Assembly: GCF_008271805.1 (NCBI RefSeq)
Contig: NZ_VSRY01000014.1
Span: 1-64,000 of the forward strand
Direction of reading: 5' to 3'
DNA from: Streptomyces sp. TRM49041
GTDB lineage: Bacteria > Actinomycetota > Actinomycetes > Streptomycetales > Streptomycetaceae
DNA: 64,000 bases
The notes below the pieces were generated by a model. The model searched no databases. It worked only from the letters and a program-made list of their open reading frames with translations, and was not told the origin of the DNA. This document shows positions 25,462-34,404 of this stretch, in pieces. A program made the translations under genes and the position numbers. Within the stretch, counting starts at the first letter, position 1. The number at the start of each line of letters is the position of its first letter.

Positions 25462-26214
25462 ATGGACACCGAAGCACAGCACACGGAGCGCGACCTCACT
25501 CCCGACGCCGACCGGCGTACGGAGGCGAGGCCGCGCTTCGCGCTTTCCTGGCGCACGGCCGGTCTGATCGGCCTGGTCTGCACCCTCTGCCTGCTGCTCG
25601 TCAGCCACTTCGTGATCCGGCCCTTCCAGATCCCCAGCGGATCGATGGAGCCCACGCTCCGGGTCGGTGACCGGGTGCTCGTCAACCAGCTGGCGTACCG
25701 TTTCGGCGCCCAGCCCGCTCGCGGGGACGTCATCGTCTTCGACGGAACCGGGTCCTTCGTCCGTAACGTTCCAGAGGAGGGCCCGATCGCCGGGCTCCTG
25801 CACGGCGCCGCGGCGGCGCTCGGTCTCGCGGAGCCCGCCGACACCCACTTCGTCAAGCGCGTCGTGGGCGTCGGAGGCGACCGGGTGACGTGCTGTGACA
25901 AGGAGGGCAGGATCGAGGTGAACGGCGTACCCGTCGAGGAGGGGTATCTGTACCCCGGCGACGCCCCCTCCCAGGTGCGGTTCGACATCGTGGTGCCGCA
26001 GGGCACCCTCTGGGTCATGGGCGACCACCGCAGCAACTCCCGCGACTCCCGCGACCACCTGGGCGCCCCGGGCGGCGGCATGGTCCCGGTCGACATGGTG
26101 ATCGGACGGGCCGACTGGATCGGCTGGCCCGCAGGGCGCTGGGCCACCGTCGAGCCGACCGGCGCCTTCAGCGCCGTACCCGCGGTGCCGACGCCGGGCG
26201 GAGGCCATGGGTAG
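25462..26214 (+). CDS. sipW: Type I signal peptidase (first of four)
   Basis: A 250-residue membrane serine protease that removes signal peptides at the outer membrane face. One transmembrane helix (about residues 34-52, GLIGLVCTLCLLLVSHFVI) precedes the catalytic box QIPSGSMEPTL (Ser61) and the Lys box FVKRVVGVGGD (Lys132); MGDHRSNSRDS closes the catalytic fold. Corresponds to SipW of the S. lividans/S. coelicolor sipWXYZ cluster. There is no C-terminal anchor. Its last bases overlap the next gene by 8. Confidence 0.93.
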   Translation: MDTEAQHTERDLTPDADRRTEARPRFALSWRTAGLIGLVCTLCLLLVSHFVIRPFQIPSGSMEPTLRVGDRVLVNQLAYRFGAQPARGDVIVFDGTGSFVRNVPEEGPIAGLLHGAAAALGLAEPADTHFVKRVVGVGGDRVTCCDKEGRIEVNGVPVEEGYLYPGDAPSQVRFDIVVPQGTLWVMGDHRSNSRDSRDHLGAPGGGMVPVDMVIGRADWIGWPAGRWATVEPTGAFSAVPAVPTPGGGHG

Positions 26215-27280
26215 CCGCGGCCGGCGCGCCGGACACCGTGCCGACGACCGGCTGCCCACGGGGTCACGGCCGACCGACGGCCGCCCGCTGCCCGGACGTG
26301 CGGAGCGGCGCAGGCTCGCCCGCAGGGTCAAGCGGCGCCGACGCCGTTCCGCCGTCAAGGAGATCCCCCTCCTCATCACGGTGGCGGTGCTCATCGCGCT
26401 CGTCCTGAAGACGTTCCTGGTGCAGGCGTTCGTCATCCCGTCCGGCTCCATGGAACAGACGATCCGGATCGACGACCGTGTGCTCGTCGACAAGCTCACC
26501 CCATGGTTCGGGTCCCGGCCGCAGCGTGGCGACGTCGTCGTCTTCGAGGACCCCGGCGGCTGGCTCCAGGCGGAGCAGACACCGACGAAGGACGACCCGG
26601 TCGTCGTCAAGCAGGTCAAGCAGGGGCTGACGTTCATCGGTCTGCTGCCCTCCGACGACGAGCAGGACCTCATCAAGCGCGTCGTCGCCGTCGGCGGCGA
26701 CACCGTCAAGTGCTGTGACCAGAACGGGCGCGTGACCGTCAACGGCGTACCTCTGGAAGAGCCCTACCTTCACCCGGACAACGCGCCTTCGGAAATCAAG
26801 TTCGACGTCAAGGTCGCATCGGGTCGGCTTTTCGTCATGGGAGACCACCGCTCGAACTCCGCCGACTCCCGCTTCCACCTGGACGAGGCGTTCCAGGGCA
26901 CGATCTCGGAGGAGCAGGTGGTGGGGCGTGCCGTGGTCATCGCCTGGCCCTTCGACCACTGGCGACGGCTCGGTGAGGAGGACGCGTTCGCCTCCGTGCC
27001 GGACGCGCCGCCCGGGACCACGACGACGCTCGGCGCGTCGCATAGTGTGTCCCGGTATCCGAATGGATCGCTACGGCTCCCGACCCCTGCGGAACTCCCG
27101 CTCGTTATGGGAGTGATGGGCCTGCCCCTGCTCAGGGGGCGGGCAAGGGCACGGACTGAGGAGTGGATGTGGGGGATCTGGCGGTCGGCGCACGATCCGG
27201 ACGTGAGGAGCCGGAGAAGGGGCGCGAGCAGTTCGCTGAGTCATCCCCCTCCCCGGGCGGGACGCCCGCCGCGGGTGTGA
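26207..27280 (+). CDS. sipX: Type I signal peptidase (second of four)
   Basis: A 357-residue signal peptidase with a long basic cytoplasmic head (RRLARRVKRRRRR), a single membrane helix (about 56-74), Ser81 in IPSGSMEQT and Lys157 in LIKRVVAVGGD, and MGDHRSNSADS. The catalytic domain ends near residue 275; the remaining about 80 residues are low complexity and Arg-rich, and their last 112 bases overlap the sipY start region in another frame. Family members I remember are about 320 residues, so the tail is unusual. Part of a tight four-gene run. Confidence 0.9.
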   Translation: MGSRGRRAGHRADDRLPTGSRPTDGRPLPGRAERRRLARRVKRRRRRSAVKEIPLLITVAVLIALVLKTFLVQAFVIPSGSMEQTIRIDDRVLVDKLTPWFGSRPQRGDVVVFEDPGGWLQAEQTPTKDDPVVVKQVKQGLTFIGLLPSDDEQDLIKRVVAVGGDTVKCCDQNGRVTVNGVPLEEPYLHPDNAPSEIKFDVKVASGRLFVMGDHRSNSADSRFHLDEAFQGTISEEQVVGRAVVIAWPFDHWRRLGEEDAFASVPDAPPGTTTTLGASHSVSRYPNGSLRLPTPAELPLVMGVMGLPLLRGRARARTEEWMWGIWRSAHDPDVRSRRRGASSSLSHPPPRAGRPPRV

Positions 27281-28200
27281 CCGAGAACGCGGCCGTCCCG
27301 GGTGACGCGACGGGCGGCGCGAACAGCGCGGAGGACGCCGAGAACGGCGAGGGCGACAGCGTGGACGACGACACCGTGGACGGCGGCGAGAGGCAGCAGC
27401 CCAAGAAGCCGCGCTCCTTCTGGAAGGAACTGCCGCTGCTGATCGGTATCGCGCTGCTCCTCGCGCTGCTGATCAAGACGTTCCTGGTGCAGGCGTTCTC
27501 GATCCCCTCCGAGTCGATGATGAACACGCTCCAGCGTGGCGACCGGGTGCTCGTGGACAAGCTGACCCCTTGGTTCGGCTCCGAGCCGGAGCGCGGCGAG
27601 GTCGTCGTCTTCCACGACCCCGGCGGCTGGCTCAACGAGCCCGCCCCCGAGCCCAACCCGCTCCAGCGGTTCCTGAGCTTCATCGGCCTGATGCCGTCCT
27701 CGGAGAAGCAGGACCTGATCAAGCGGGTCATCGCGGTCGGCGGCGACACCGTCGAGTGCAAGAAGGGCGGCAAGGTCGTCCTCAACGGCAAGGTGCTGGA
27801 CGAGACCGCGTACCTGTACCCGGGGTCCACCCCCTGCGACGACGAGCCGTTCGGGCCGATCAAGGTCCCCGACGACCGGATCTGGGTCATGGGCGACAAC
27901 CGGCAGAACTCGCTTGACTCCCGCTACCACCAGGAGCTCCCGGGCAACGGCACGGTCGCCGACAAGGAGGTCGTGGGCCGCGCGATCGTCGTCGCCTGGC
28001 CGATCGGCCGCTGGTCGACGCTTCCCGTGCCGGACACCTTCGACCAGCCCGGGCTGAGCGCGGCCGCCGCGGCCGCCGCCGGGCCCGGTGCCCTGGGGCT
28101 CGCCGGGGCGCTGCCGCTGGTTCTGTGGCGGCGTCGTCGGCTCCTCGCGCGCGAGGCGGCGGGCGCGGCGGACGGTGTGCGGGCGCACGGCCGGGCGTGA
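27169..28200 (+). CDS. sipY: Type I signal peptidase (third of four)
   Basis: A 343-residue signal peptidase. A long acidic cytoplasmic N-terminus (about 80 residues) leads to a first membrane helix (WKELPLLIGIALLLALLIK, about 85-103), catalytic Ser116 in IPSESMMNT, Lys185 in LIKRVIAVGGD, MGDNRQNSLDS, and a second C-terminal membrane helix (about 300-322), a topology known for SipY-type Streptomyces enzymes. I chose the GTG at 27169 behind TGAGGAG; the GTG at 27277, overlapping the sipX stop as GTGA, is a real alternative that would remove 36 residues. Confidence 0.9.
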   Translation: MGDLAVGARSGREEPEKGREQFAESSPSPGGTPAAGVTENAAVPGDATGGANSAEDAENGEGDSVDDDTVDGGERQQPKKPRSFWKELPLLIGIALLLALLIKTFLVQAFSIPSESMMNTLQRGDRVLVDKLTPWFGSEPERGEVVVFHDPGGWLNEPAPEPNPLQRFLSFIGLMPSSEKQDLIKRVIAVGGDTVECKKGGKVVLNGKVLDETAYLYPGSTPCDDEPFGPIKVPDDRIWVMGDNRQNSLDSRYHQELPGNGTVADKEVVGRAIVVAWPIGRWSTLPVPDTFDQPGLSAAAAAAAGPGALGLAGALPLVLWRRRRLLAREAAGAADGVRAHGRA

Positions 28201-28304
28201 CGACCCCGAGGCGGACCGGCGTTCCGGCCGGCGTACCGCCTGGTAGCGGGCGCGGGTAGGGTGCCGTCCCGGGGCACCGATCTGCTGACGCGGGGAGCGC
28301 TGGG

Positions 28305-29057
28305 ATGAGCGGAACGATACGTACGGGCGGCCACGGCCGCCTCGGCAGTGTGCTGTCGGGGCTGGCCGTGGCCGTCGGCTGTGTGCTCTTCCTGGGCGGC
28401 TTCGCCTGGGGGGCGGTCCTCTACCAGCCCTACATCGTGCCCACCGACTCCATGAACCCGACGGTCACGGCGGGCGACCGTGTGCTGGCCCAGCGGATCG
28501 ACGGCGACGAGGTCCGGCGGGGCGACGTCGTCGTCTTCACGGACACCACGTGGGGCAACGTCCCGATGATCAAGCGGGTGGTCGGCGTGGGCGGCGACAA
28601 GGTCGCCTGCTGCGACGCCGACGGCCGCCTCACCGTCAACGGAACGGCTGTCGAGGAGCCGTATCTGCGCTCCCAGGGCTGGGGCGTGGAGGAGGCCGCG
28701 TCACCGAGCGAGTTCGCCGCGACCGTGCCGGACGGGCATCTGTTCCTCCTCGGCGACCAGCGCGCCGCGTCCCAGGACTCCCGCGTCCACCTCCAGGACG
28801 CCGGGCAGGGCTCGGTGCCCAGGAGTGCCGTCAGCGCCCGGCTGGACGCCGTCGTGTGGCCCCTGGACGGGCTGGCGGCCGTCGACCGGCCGCAGGGCTT
28901 CGCCGAGCTGCCGGGCGGGGTGTCCCAGCCAGGGCCCGTACGGCCGCTGGCGTGGGCCGTCGTGGGCGGAGCGGCACTGATTCTGGGCGGGGCGGCGTAC
29001 GGGCCGCTCGCGCGGCTGGGCTCCCGGGCACGCCGGAAGGCGACCGCGCGTGGCTGA
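28305..29057 (+). CDS. sipZ: Type I signal peptidase (fourth of four)
   Basis: A 250-residue signal peptidase with an N-terminal membrane helix (about residues 15-36), catalytic Ser49 in IVPTDSMNPT, Lys90 in MIKRVVGVGGD, and a C-terminal helix (about 218-235, LAWAVVGGAALILGGAAYG). It lacks the cytoplasmic extension of SipX/SipY. GDQRAASQDS replaces the more usual GD(H/N)R(x)NSxDS box, a divergence from its three paralogues. Overlaps the NUDIX gene by 8 bases. Confidence 0.92.
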   Translation: MSGTIRTGGHGRLGSVLSGLAVAVGCVLFLGGFAWGAVLYQPYIVPTDSMNPTVTAGDRVLAQRIDGDEVRRGDVVVFTDTTWGNVPMIKRVVGVGGDKVACCDADGRLTVNGTAVEEPYLRSQGWGVEEAASPSEFAATVPDGHLFLLGDQRAASQDSRVHLQDAGQGSVPRSAVSARLDAVVWPLDGLAAVDRPQGFAELPGGVSQPGPVRPLAWAVVGGAALILGGAAYGPLARLGSRARRKATARG

Positions 29058-29631
29058 CCCGGCGGCGCGTGGCGAGCGGATGGACGGGCCCGAGCCGGCG
29101 CGGGAGCAACCGCTGCCGGAGGGGCTGCCTCCGGGTGAGCTGCGCAGGGTCGCGCGGGTCGTACTGCTCGACCCCGACGACCGGATCCTGCTCCTGCACG
29201 GCTTCGAACCTGACGACCCCGCGCAGACCTGGTGGTTCACGCCGGGCGGTGGCGTCGAGGGCGACGAGACGCGCGAGCAGGCCGCGCTGCGCGAACTGGC
29301 CGAGGAGACCGGCCTCACGGACGTCCGGCTGGGGCCCGTGCTGTGGCGGCGCATCTGCTCGTTCCCGTTCGACGGGCGCCGGTGGAACCAGGACGAGTGG
29401 TACTACCTGGCCCGTACCCGGCACACCGCGGTGTCCCTGGGCGCGGACCTGACCGAGCTGGAGACCCGCAGTGTCATGGGGCTGAGGTGGTGGACGTCCG
29501 CCGAACTGTCGGCGGCCCGTGAGACGGTGTACCCGACACGACTCGCCGAGCTGCTGCGGACGCTGCTCGACGACGGCCCTCCGTCTGCGCCGGTGGTCCT
29601 GTCCCCGGAAATCGTCCAGGGGTACGGATGA
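29050..29631 (+). CDS. NUDIX hydrolase
   Basis: A 193-residue cytosolic pyrophosphohydrolase. The NUDIX box reads GGGVEGDETREQAALRELAE followed by ETG (about residues 66-88), matching GX5EX7REUXEEXGU. Substrate specificity is not evident. It begins inside the sipZ stop region (GTG start), so it is co-translated with the signal peptidase run. Confidence 0.9.
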   Translation: MADPAARGERMDGPEPAREQPLPEGLPPGELRRVARVVLLDPDDRILLLHGFEPDDPAQTWWFTPGGGVEGDETREQAALRELAEETGLTDVRLGPVLWRRICSFPFDGRRWNQDEWYYLARTRHTAVSLGADLTELETRSVMGLRWWTSAELSAARETVYPTRLAELLRTLLDDGPPSAPVVLSPEIVQGYG

Positions 29632-29674
29632 CTGGCGCACAATGGGAGCACGCACGGCTGAAGGGGAACATGCC

Positions 29675-29983
29675 ATGAGCGCCGAGGACCTCGAGAAGTA
29701 CGAAACCGAGATGGAGCTGAAGCTCTACCGGGAGTACCGCGACGTCGTCGGGCTGTTCAAATACGTCATCGAGACCGAGCGTCGTTTCTACCTGACGAAC
29801 GACTACGAGATGCAGGTGCACTCGGTGCACGGCGAAGTCTTCTTCGAGGTGTCGATGGCCGACGCCTGGGTCTGGGACATGTACCGGCCGGCCCGGTTCG
29901 TCAAGCAGGTCCGCGTGCTCACGTTCAAGGACGTGAACATCGAGGAGCTGAACAAGACCGATCTGGAGCTCCCGGGCAGCTGA
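29675..29983 (+). CDS. DUF2469 family protein
   Basis: A 102-residue, highly conserved actinobacterial protein of unknown function ([20 protein letters not shown] start, [33 protein letters not shown]). It is acidic and has no membrane segment. It lies between NUDIX and yraN, as in mycobacteria and other Streptomyces. ATG at 29675 behind AAGGGGA; an out-of-frame ATG lies five bases before it. Confidence 0.92.
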   Translation: MSAEDLEKYETEMELKLYREYRDVVGLFKYVIETERRFYLTNDYEMQVHSVHGEVFFEVSMADAWVWDMYRPARFVKQVRVLTFKDVNIEELNKTDLELPGS

Positions 29984-30006
29984 AACCACCCGTGAGGGTG
30001 ATCGCG

Positions 30007-30043
30007 TTCTCCACAACGGGCAAGTTGTCCACCAAGATCCACA
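30007..30043 (+). promoter_or_regulatory. Cluster of DnaA-box-like sequences
   Basis: Three same-orientation matches to the Streptomyces DnaA box TTGTCCACA lie in the 106-base gap before yraN: TTCTCCACA (30007-30015, one mismatch), TTGTCCACC (30025-30033, one mismatch) and AGATCCACA (30035-30043, weaker). Starts are 18 and 10 bases apart. Their function (DnaA titration or transcriptional control) is inferred. Confidence 0.5.
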
Positions 30044-30089
30044 ACTGAGTGCCCGAAGCGTCACAGTCGGTACCGGAGGTGGTGCCGGA

Positions 30090-30452
30090 ATGAACGCGAC
30101 GGGGGCACTCGGGCAGTACGGAGAGAGGCTGGCGGTACGCCGGCTCGGCGAGGCGGGCATGGCAGTCCTCGCCAGGAACTGGCGCTGCGGGCGCGGCGGG
30201 GAGATCGACATCGTCGCCCGGGACGGCGACGCGGTCGTGGTGTGCGAGGTGAAGACCCGCAGGGCGAGCGCCTTCCAGCACCCCTTGGCGGCGGTCACAC
30301 CCGCCAAGGCCGACCGCCTGAGAAAGCTCGCCGAGTGCTGGCTCGACCGGCACGGCGGGCCACCGCCCGGCGGGATCCGGATCGACCTGGTGGGAGTCGT
30401 GCTGCCCCGGCGCGGGGCACCCGTCGTCGAGCATGTGCGGGGGGTGGCCTGA
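30090..30452 (+). CDS. yraN: YraN/UPF0102 family nuclease-like protein
   Basis: A 120-residue restriction-endonuclease-fold protein. Conserved [32 protein letters not shown] (E and D of the fold) and VCEVKTRRA (E-x-K) are seen in the first 60 residues. Function is unknown, possibly DNA processing with YifB and DprA, which follow it. ATG preceded by CCGGAGG. The stop overlaps the yifB start (TGATG). Confidence 0.93.
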   Translation: MNATGALGQYGERLAVRRLGEAGMAVLARNWRCGRGGEIDIVARDGDAVVVCEVKTRRASAFQHPLAAVTPAKADRLRKLAECWLDRHGGPPPGGIRIDLVGVVLPRRGAPVVEHVRGVA

Positions 30453-32059
30453 TGGGCTTCGCACGGACGTGCTCGGTGGCCCTGATCGGCGTCGACGGAG
30501 TGGTGGTGGAGGTCCAGGCGGACCTCGAACCCGGAGTCGCGGCGTTCACGCTCGTCGGCCTGCCGGACAAGAGCCTCTCGGAGAGCCGCGACCGCGTGCG
30601 GGCGGCGATGGTCAACTCCGGGGCGGAGTGGCCGCAGAAGAAACTCACCGTCGGGCTGAGCCCGGCGTCCGTACCGAAGGCCGGCTCCAGCTTCGATCTG
30701 GCCGTCGCCTGCGCCGTGATGGGCGCCGCCGAGCTGATCGACCCACGCTCGATCGCCGACCTCGTGCTCATCGGCGAACTGGGGCTCGACGGGCGGGTCA
30801 GGCCCGTGCGGGGCGTGCTCCCGGCGGTCATCGCCGCCGCCGAAGCCGGGTACGAGCAGGTCGTCGTCGCCGAACAGAACGCGGGGGAGGCGTCCCTGGT
30901 ACCCGGCGTCGCGGTCCTCGGCGTGCGGAGCCTGCGGCAGCTCGTCGCGGTACTCACCGACGGACCGGTACCGGAGGAGGAGCCCGCCGAGGAGGGCAGG
31001 CCCGACGCCATGCTGGCCGGCCTCGTCGTACCCGGAGCCGGGATCGGCACCGGCCTGGCCGCCGACCCCGCCGACGGACCCGACCTCGCCGACGTCGCCG
31101 GGCAGCGCGCCGCACGGCTCGCCCTGGAGGTCTCCGCGGCCGGCGGCCACCACCTGCTGCTGTCCGGCCCGCCGGGCGCCGGCAAGACCATGCTGGCCGA
31201 GCGCATGCCCGGTCTCCTACCGCCGCTCACCCCGAGCGAGTCCCTGGAGGTCACCGCCGTCCACTCGGTGGCGGGCATCCTGCCGCCCGGGAAACCCCTG
31301 GTGAGCAGGGCGCCGTACTGCGCGCCGCACCACTCCGCCACGATGCAGTCGCTCGTCGGCGGCGGGAACGGCATGCCACGCCCGGGAGCCGTGTCGCTCG
31401 CACACCGGGGCGTCCTCTTCCTGGACGAGGCCCCCGAGTTCTCCGGCAAAGCCCTGGACGCGCTGCGGCAGCCCCTGGAGGCCGGCCATGTGGTGGTGGC
31501 CCGCGCCGCGGGCGTGGTGCGGCTCCCGGCGCGGTTCCTGATGATCCTCGCCGCCAACCCGTGTCCGTGCGGGCGGCACAGCATCCAGGGCGACACCTGT
31601 GAGTGTCCCTCGTCGGTGATCCGCCGCTACCAGGCCCGCCTGTCGGGCCCGCTCCTGGACCGGGTCGATCTGAGGATCGAGGTGGAGCCCGTCAGCCGCG
31701 CCGACCTGCTGGCCTCGGACGGCGAGTCCACCGCCACGGTCGCCGCCCGCGTCCAGGGAGCCCGTGAGCGTGCCACCGCCCGCCTGACCGGCACCCCGTG
31801 GCTCCGTAACGCCGAGGTTCCCGGGCATGAACTGCGCACCCGCTGGCAGCCCGCCCCGGGTGCCCTGGCCGCCGCCGAACGCGACATCGAACGCGGCCTC
31901 CTCACCGCCCGTGGCCTCGACCGGGTCCTTCGCGTCGCCTGGACCCTCGCGGACCTCGCCGGCCGCGACCGCCCCGAGACCCGGGACATCAACCTTGCCC
32001 TGGAACTCCGCACGGGCATCTCCCGGGGCGTACCGGTGGGCCTGGGGCAACCGCTGTGA
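30452..32059 (+). CDS. comM: YifB/ComM-type AAA+ ATPase (Mg-chelatase-like)
   Basis: A 535-residue AAA+ protein. The N-terminal Lon-like fold (CSVALIGVDGVVVEVQ, GLPDKSLSESRDRVR), Walker A LSGPPGAGKTMLAERM (about residue 240), Walker B LFLDEAPEFS, the zinc-type NPCPCGRH insert, and a C-terminal Mg-chelatase domain are present. ComM is a helicase that extends branch migration during natural transformation in Gram-negatives; in Streptomyces its role is untested. It is 1 base overlapped with yraN and precedes dprA. Confidence 0.93.
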   Translation: MGFARTCSVALIGVDGVVVEVQADLEPGVAAFTLVGLPDKSLSESRDRVRAAMVNSGAEWPQKKLTVGLSPASVPKAGSSFDLAVACAVMGAAELIDPRSIADLVLIGELGLDGRVRPVRGVLPAVIAAAEAGYEQVVVAEQNAGEASLVPGVAVLGVRSLRQLVAVLTDGPVPEEEPAEEGRPDAMLAGLVVPGAGIGTGLAADPADGPDLADVAGQRAARLALEVSAAGGHHLLLSGPPGAGKTMLAERMPGLLPPLTPSESLEVTAVHSVAGILPPGKPLVSRAPYCAPHHSATMQSLVGGGNGMPRPGAVSLAHRGVLFLDEAPEFSGKALDALRQPLEAGHVVVARAAGVVRLPARFLMILAANPCPCGRHSIQGDTCECPSSVIRRYQARLSGPLLDRVDLRIEVEPVSRADLLASDGESTATVAARVQGARERATARLTGTPWLRNAEVPGHELRTRWQPAPGALAAAERDIERGLLTARGLDRVLRVAWTLADLAGRDRPETRDINLALELRTGISRGVPVGLGQPL

Positions 32060-32122
32060 GCGGCGGCCGGGCACGGTCGACGGTCGATGTGGACGGACGT
32101 GTATCGACGTGGGGGTGTGGAT

Positions 32123-33286
32123 GTGGTGGTCACCGATGAGGAACGGGTCGCCCGGGTGGCGCTCTGCCGGGTCGTCGAGCCGGGGGACGAGCACGGGGGG
32201 CGGTGGTTGCGTGAGTTGGGCGCCGTGGAGCTGTTGCGGCGGCTCACCGCGGAGCCGTATCGGGACGGAGCGCTGACCGGGGCCGGTGAGCGGCGGATCC
32301 GGGGATACCTGGCACGCGTGGCGAGGGTGCGGCCGTACCAGGACCTGGAGGTGGTCGACTCCGCCGGTGGGCGGTTCGTCGTGCCGGGGGACCAGGAGTG
32401 GCCCAGCCAGCTGGACGACCTGGGAGACGCGCGGCCCGTGGGCCTCTGGGTGCGGGGGCGGGCCGACCTGCGGCGGTGGGCGCTGCGCTCCGTCGCCGTG
32501 GTGGGCGCGCGGGCGTGCACGCCGTACGGGGCGCACATGGCGGCGGCGCTCGGGGCCGGGCTGGCGGAGCGGGGATGGGTCGTCGTCTCCGGCGCGGCGT
32601 TCGGCATCGACGGGGCCGCACACCGCGGTGCCATGGGCGCGGAGGGAGCCACGGTCGCCGTCCTCGCCTGCGGCGTCGACGTCGCCTACCCGCGCGGCCA
32701 CGCCGGACTGATCGGACGCATCGCCCAGCAGGGGCTCGTCGTCGGAGAGCTGCCGCCCGGCGACCACCCCACACCGGGACGGTTCCTGCTCCGGAATCGC
32801 GTCATCGCCGCCCTCACCCGGGGCACCGTCGTCGTCGAAGCCGCCTACCGCAGCGGCGCGCTGGCCACCGCCCGCGACGCCCAGCGGCTCGGCCGCCACA
32901 CCATGGGAGTCCCGGGCCCGGCCACCAGCGGCCTCTCCGCGGGCGTCCACGAACTCCTGCGCGGTGGCGCGGTCCTCGTCAGCGACGCCGCGGAGATCGC
33001 CGAACTCGTCGGCGACATCGGGGACCTCGCACCCGCCCGCCGTGGTCCCGTCGTCCCGAGAGACCTCCTCGACCCGGTCACCGCACGCGTGCTCGAAGCG
33101 CTTCCACCCCCCGACCGGACAGCCGCCGTCCCCGACGTGGCGGCGGCCGCGGGGACGTGCGTTGACGACGTTCTCGGCAGACTGTACGAACTCCACTCGC
33201 TCGGATACGTCGCGCGCAAGGGCGACCGATGGCGGCTGGCGCCCCCCTCCGCACGCCACCCGAACGCCCGGCGAGGCGGTGCTTGA
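32123..33286 (+). CDS. dprA: DNA-processing protein DprA
   Basis: A 387-residue Rossmann-fold DprA that would load RecA on incoming single-stranded DNA. Visible features are SVAVVGARACTPYG, GWVVVSGAAFGIDGAAHRGAM (about residues 150-170), CGVDVAYPRGH, NRVIAALTRGTVVVEA and a C-terminal winged helix (VDDVLGRLYELHSLGYV). The codons from ATG 32087 to about 32120 are A/T-ended, so I prefer a GTG near 32123; both are possible. Last gene of yraN-comM-dprA. Directly followed by whiG, with no integrated element between them. Confidence 0.9.
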   Translation: MVVTDEERVARVALCRVVEPGDEHGGRWLRELGAVELLRRLTAEPYRDGALTGAGERRIRGYLARVARVRPYQDLEVVDSAGGRFVVPGDQEWPSQLDDLGDARPVGLWVRGRADLRRWALRSVAVVGARACTPYGAHMAAALGAGLAERGWVVVSGAAFGIDGAAHRGAMGAEGATVAVLACGVDVAYPRGHAGLIGRIAQQGLVVGELPPGDHPTPGRFLLRNRVIAALTRGTVVVEAAYRSGALATARDAQRLGRHTMGVPGPATSGLSAGVHELLRGGAVLVSDAAEIAELVGDIGDLAPARRGPVVPRDLLDPVTARVLEALPPPDRTAAVPDVAAAAGTCVDDVLGRLYELHSLGYVARKGDRWRLAPPSARHPNARRGGA

Positions 33287-33520
33287 CCTGGAGCATTCGG
33301 GTGAAAAGGTGAACCCGACGGCCTACTCGGGCTCCCCCGGCGACGGCGGAGGGACCGGCACGCGCGCCGTCGGCCCATTCGAAGATGCGGCCGACGGCAC
33401 GCCCCCGCCAGGGACGATCCATCCGTCTTCGCTCACCGCAACGGCCCAGTCACGCTACGCTCACCGCTACCACGCCCCCTTCATCCCCGCACACCACGGC
33501 AGAACGGCTCAAGGCGACGT

Positions 33521-34357
33521 ATGCCCCAGCACACCTCCGGGTCCGACCGCGCGGCTGTACCCCCCGCTGCCCGGAGCAGCGTGCGGCCGACTGCTCCCTC
33601 GTCACTCGACGAGCTGTGGCGGTCGTACAAGGACACGGGTGACGAGCGGCTTCGGGAACAGCTGATCCTGCACTACTCACCCCTCGTGAAGTACGTCGCG
33701 GGCCGGGTCAGCGTCGGCCTGCCCTCCAACGTCGAACAGGCCGACTTCGTGTCCTCCGGGGTCTTCGGACTCATCGACGCCATCGAGAAGTTCGACATCG
33801 ACCGGTCGATCAAGTTCGAGACCTACGCGATCACCCGGATCCGCGGCGCCATGATCGACGAACTGCGGGCCCTGGACTGGATCCCCCGCTCCGTACGGCA
33901 GAAGGCGAGAGCCGTCGAGCGGGCCTACGCCACCCTGGAGGCGCAGCTGCGGCGCACCCCCTCCGAGAGCGAGGTGGCCGCCGAGATGGGTATCGCCGTC
34001 GAGGAGCTCCACGGCGTCTTCAGCCAGCTGTCCCTGTCGAACGTCGTCGCCCTGGAGGAACTGCTCCACGTCGGCGGGGAGAACGGCGACAGGCTCAGCC
34101 TCATGGACACCCTCGAGGACACCGCCGCGGACGACCCCGTGGAGGTCGCCGAGGGCAGGGAGCTGCGCCGACTGCTCGCCCGGGCCATCAACACCCTTCC
34201 CGACCGCGAGAAGACCGTCGTCACGCTCTACTACTACGAGGGCCTCACGCTCGCCGAGATCGGCAACGTCCTCGGCGTCACGGAGAGCCGTGTCAGCCAG
34301 ATCCACACCAAGTCCGTCCTCCAGCTCAGGGCGAAGCTGGCGGATGTGGGACGCTGA
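33521..34357 (+). CDS. whiG: Sporulation sigma factor WhiG
   Basis: A 278-residue FliA-like sigma-28 homologue that starts sporulation-specific transcription in aerial hyphae (targets include whiH and whiI, held back by the anti-sigma RsiG with c-di-GMP). Region 2 contains [18 protein letters not shown] and [14 protein letters not shown] (about residues 50-90), region 3 follows, and region 4 has the [26 protein letters not shown] (about 245-267). Start is the ATG giving MPQHTSGSD. It has its own 234-base upstream region after dprA. Confidence 0.97.
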   Translation: MPQHTSGSDRAAVPPAARSSVRPTAPSSLDELWRSYKDTGDERLREQLILHYSPLVKYVAGRVSVGLPSNVEQADFVSSGVFGLIDAIEKFDIDRSIKFETYAITRIRGAMIDELRALDWIPRSVRQKARAVERAYATLEAQLRRTPSESEVAAEMGIAVEELHGVFSQLSLSNVVALEELLHVGGENGDRLSLMDTLEDTAADDPVEVAEGRELRRLLARAINTLPDREKTVVTLYYYEGLTLAEIGNVLGVTESRVSQIHTKSVLQLRAKLADVGR

Positions 34358-34404
34358 CGGCCGACGGGCCACCGACGTCGAACGGACAGCCGTACAGTGG
34401 TCCC

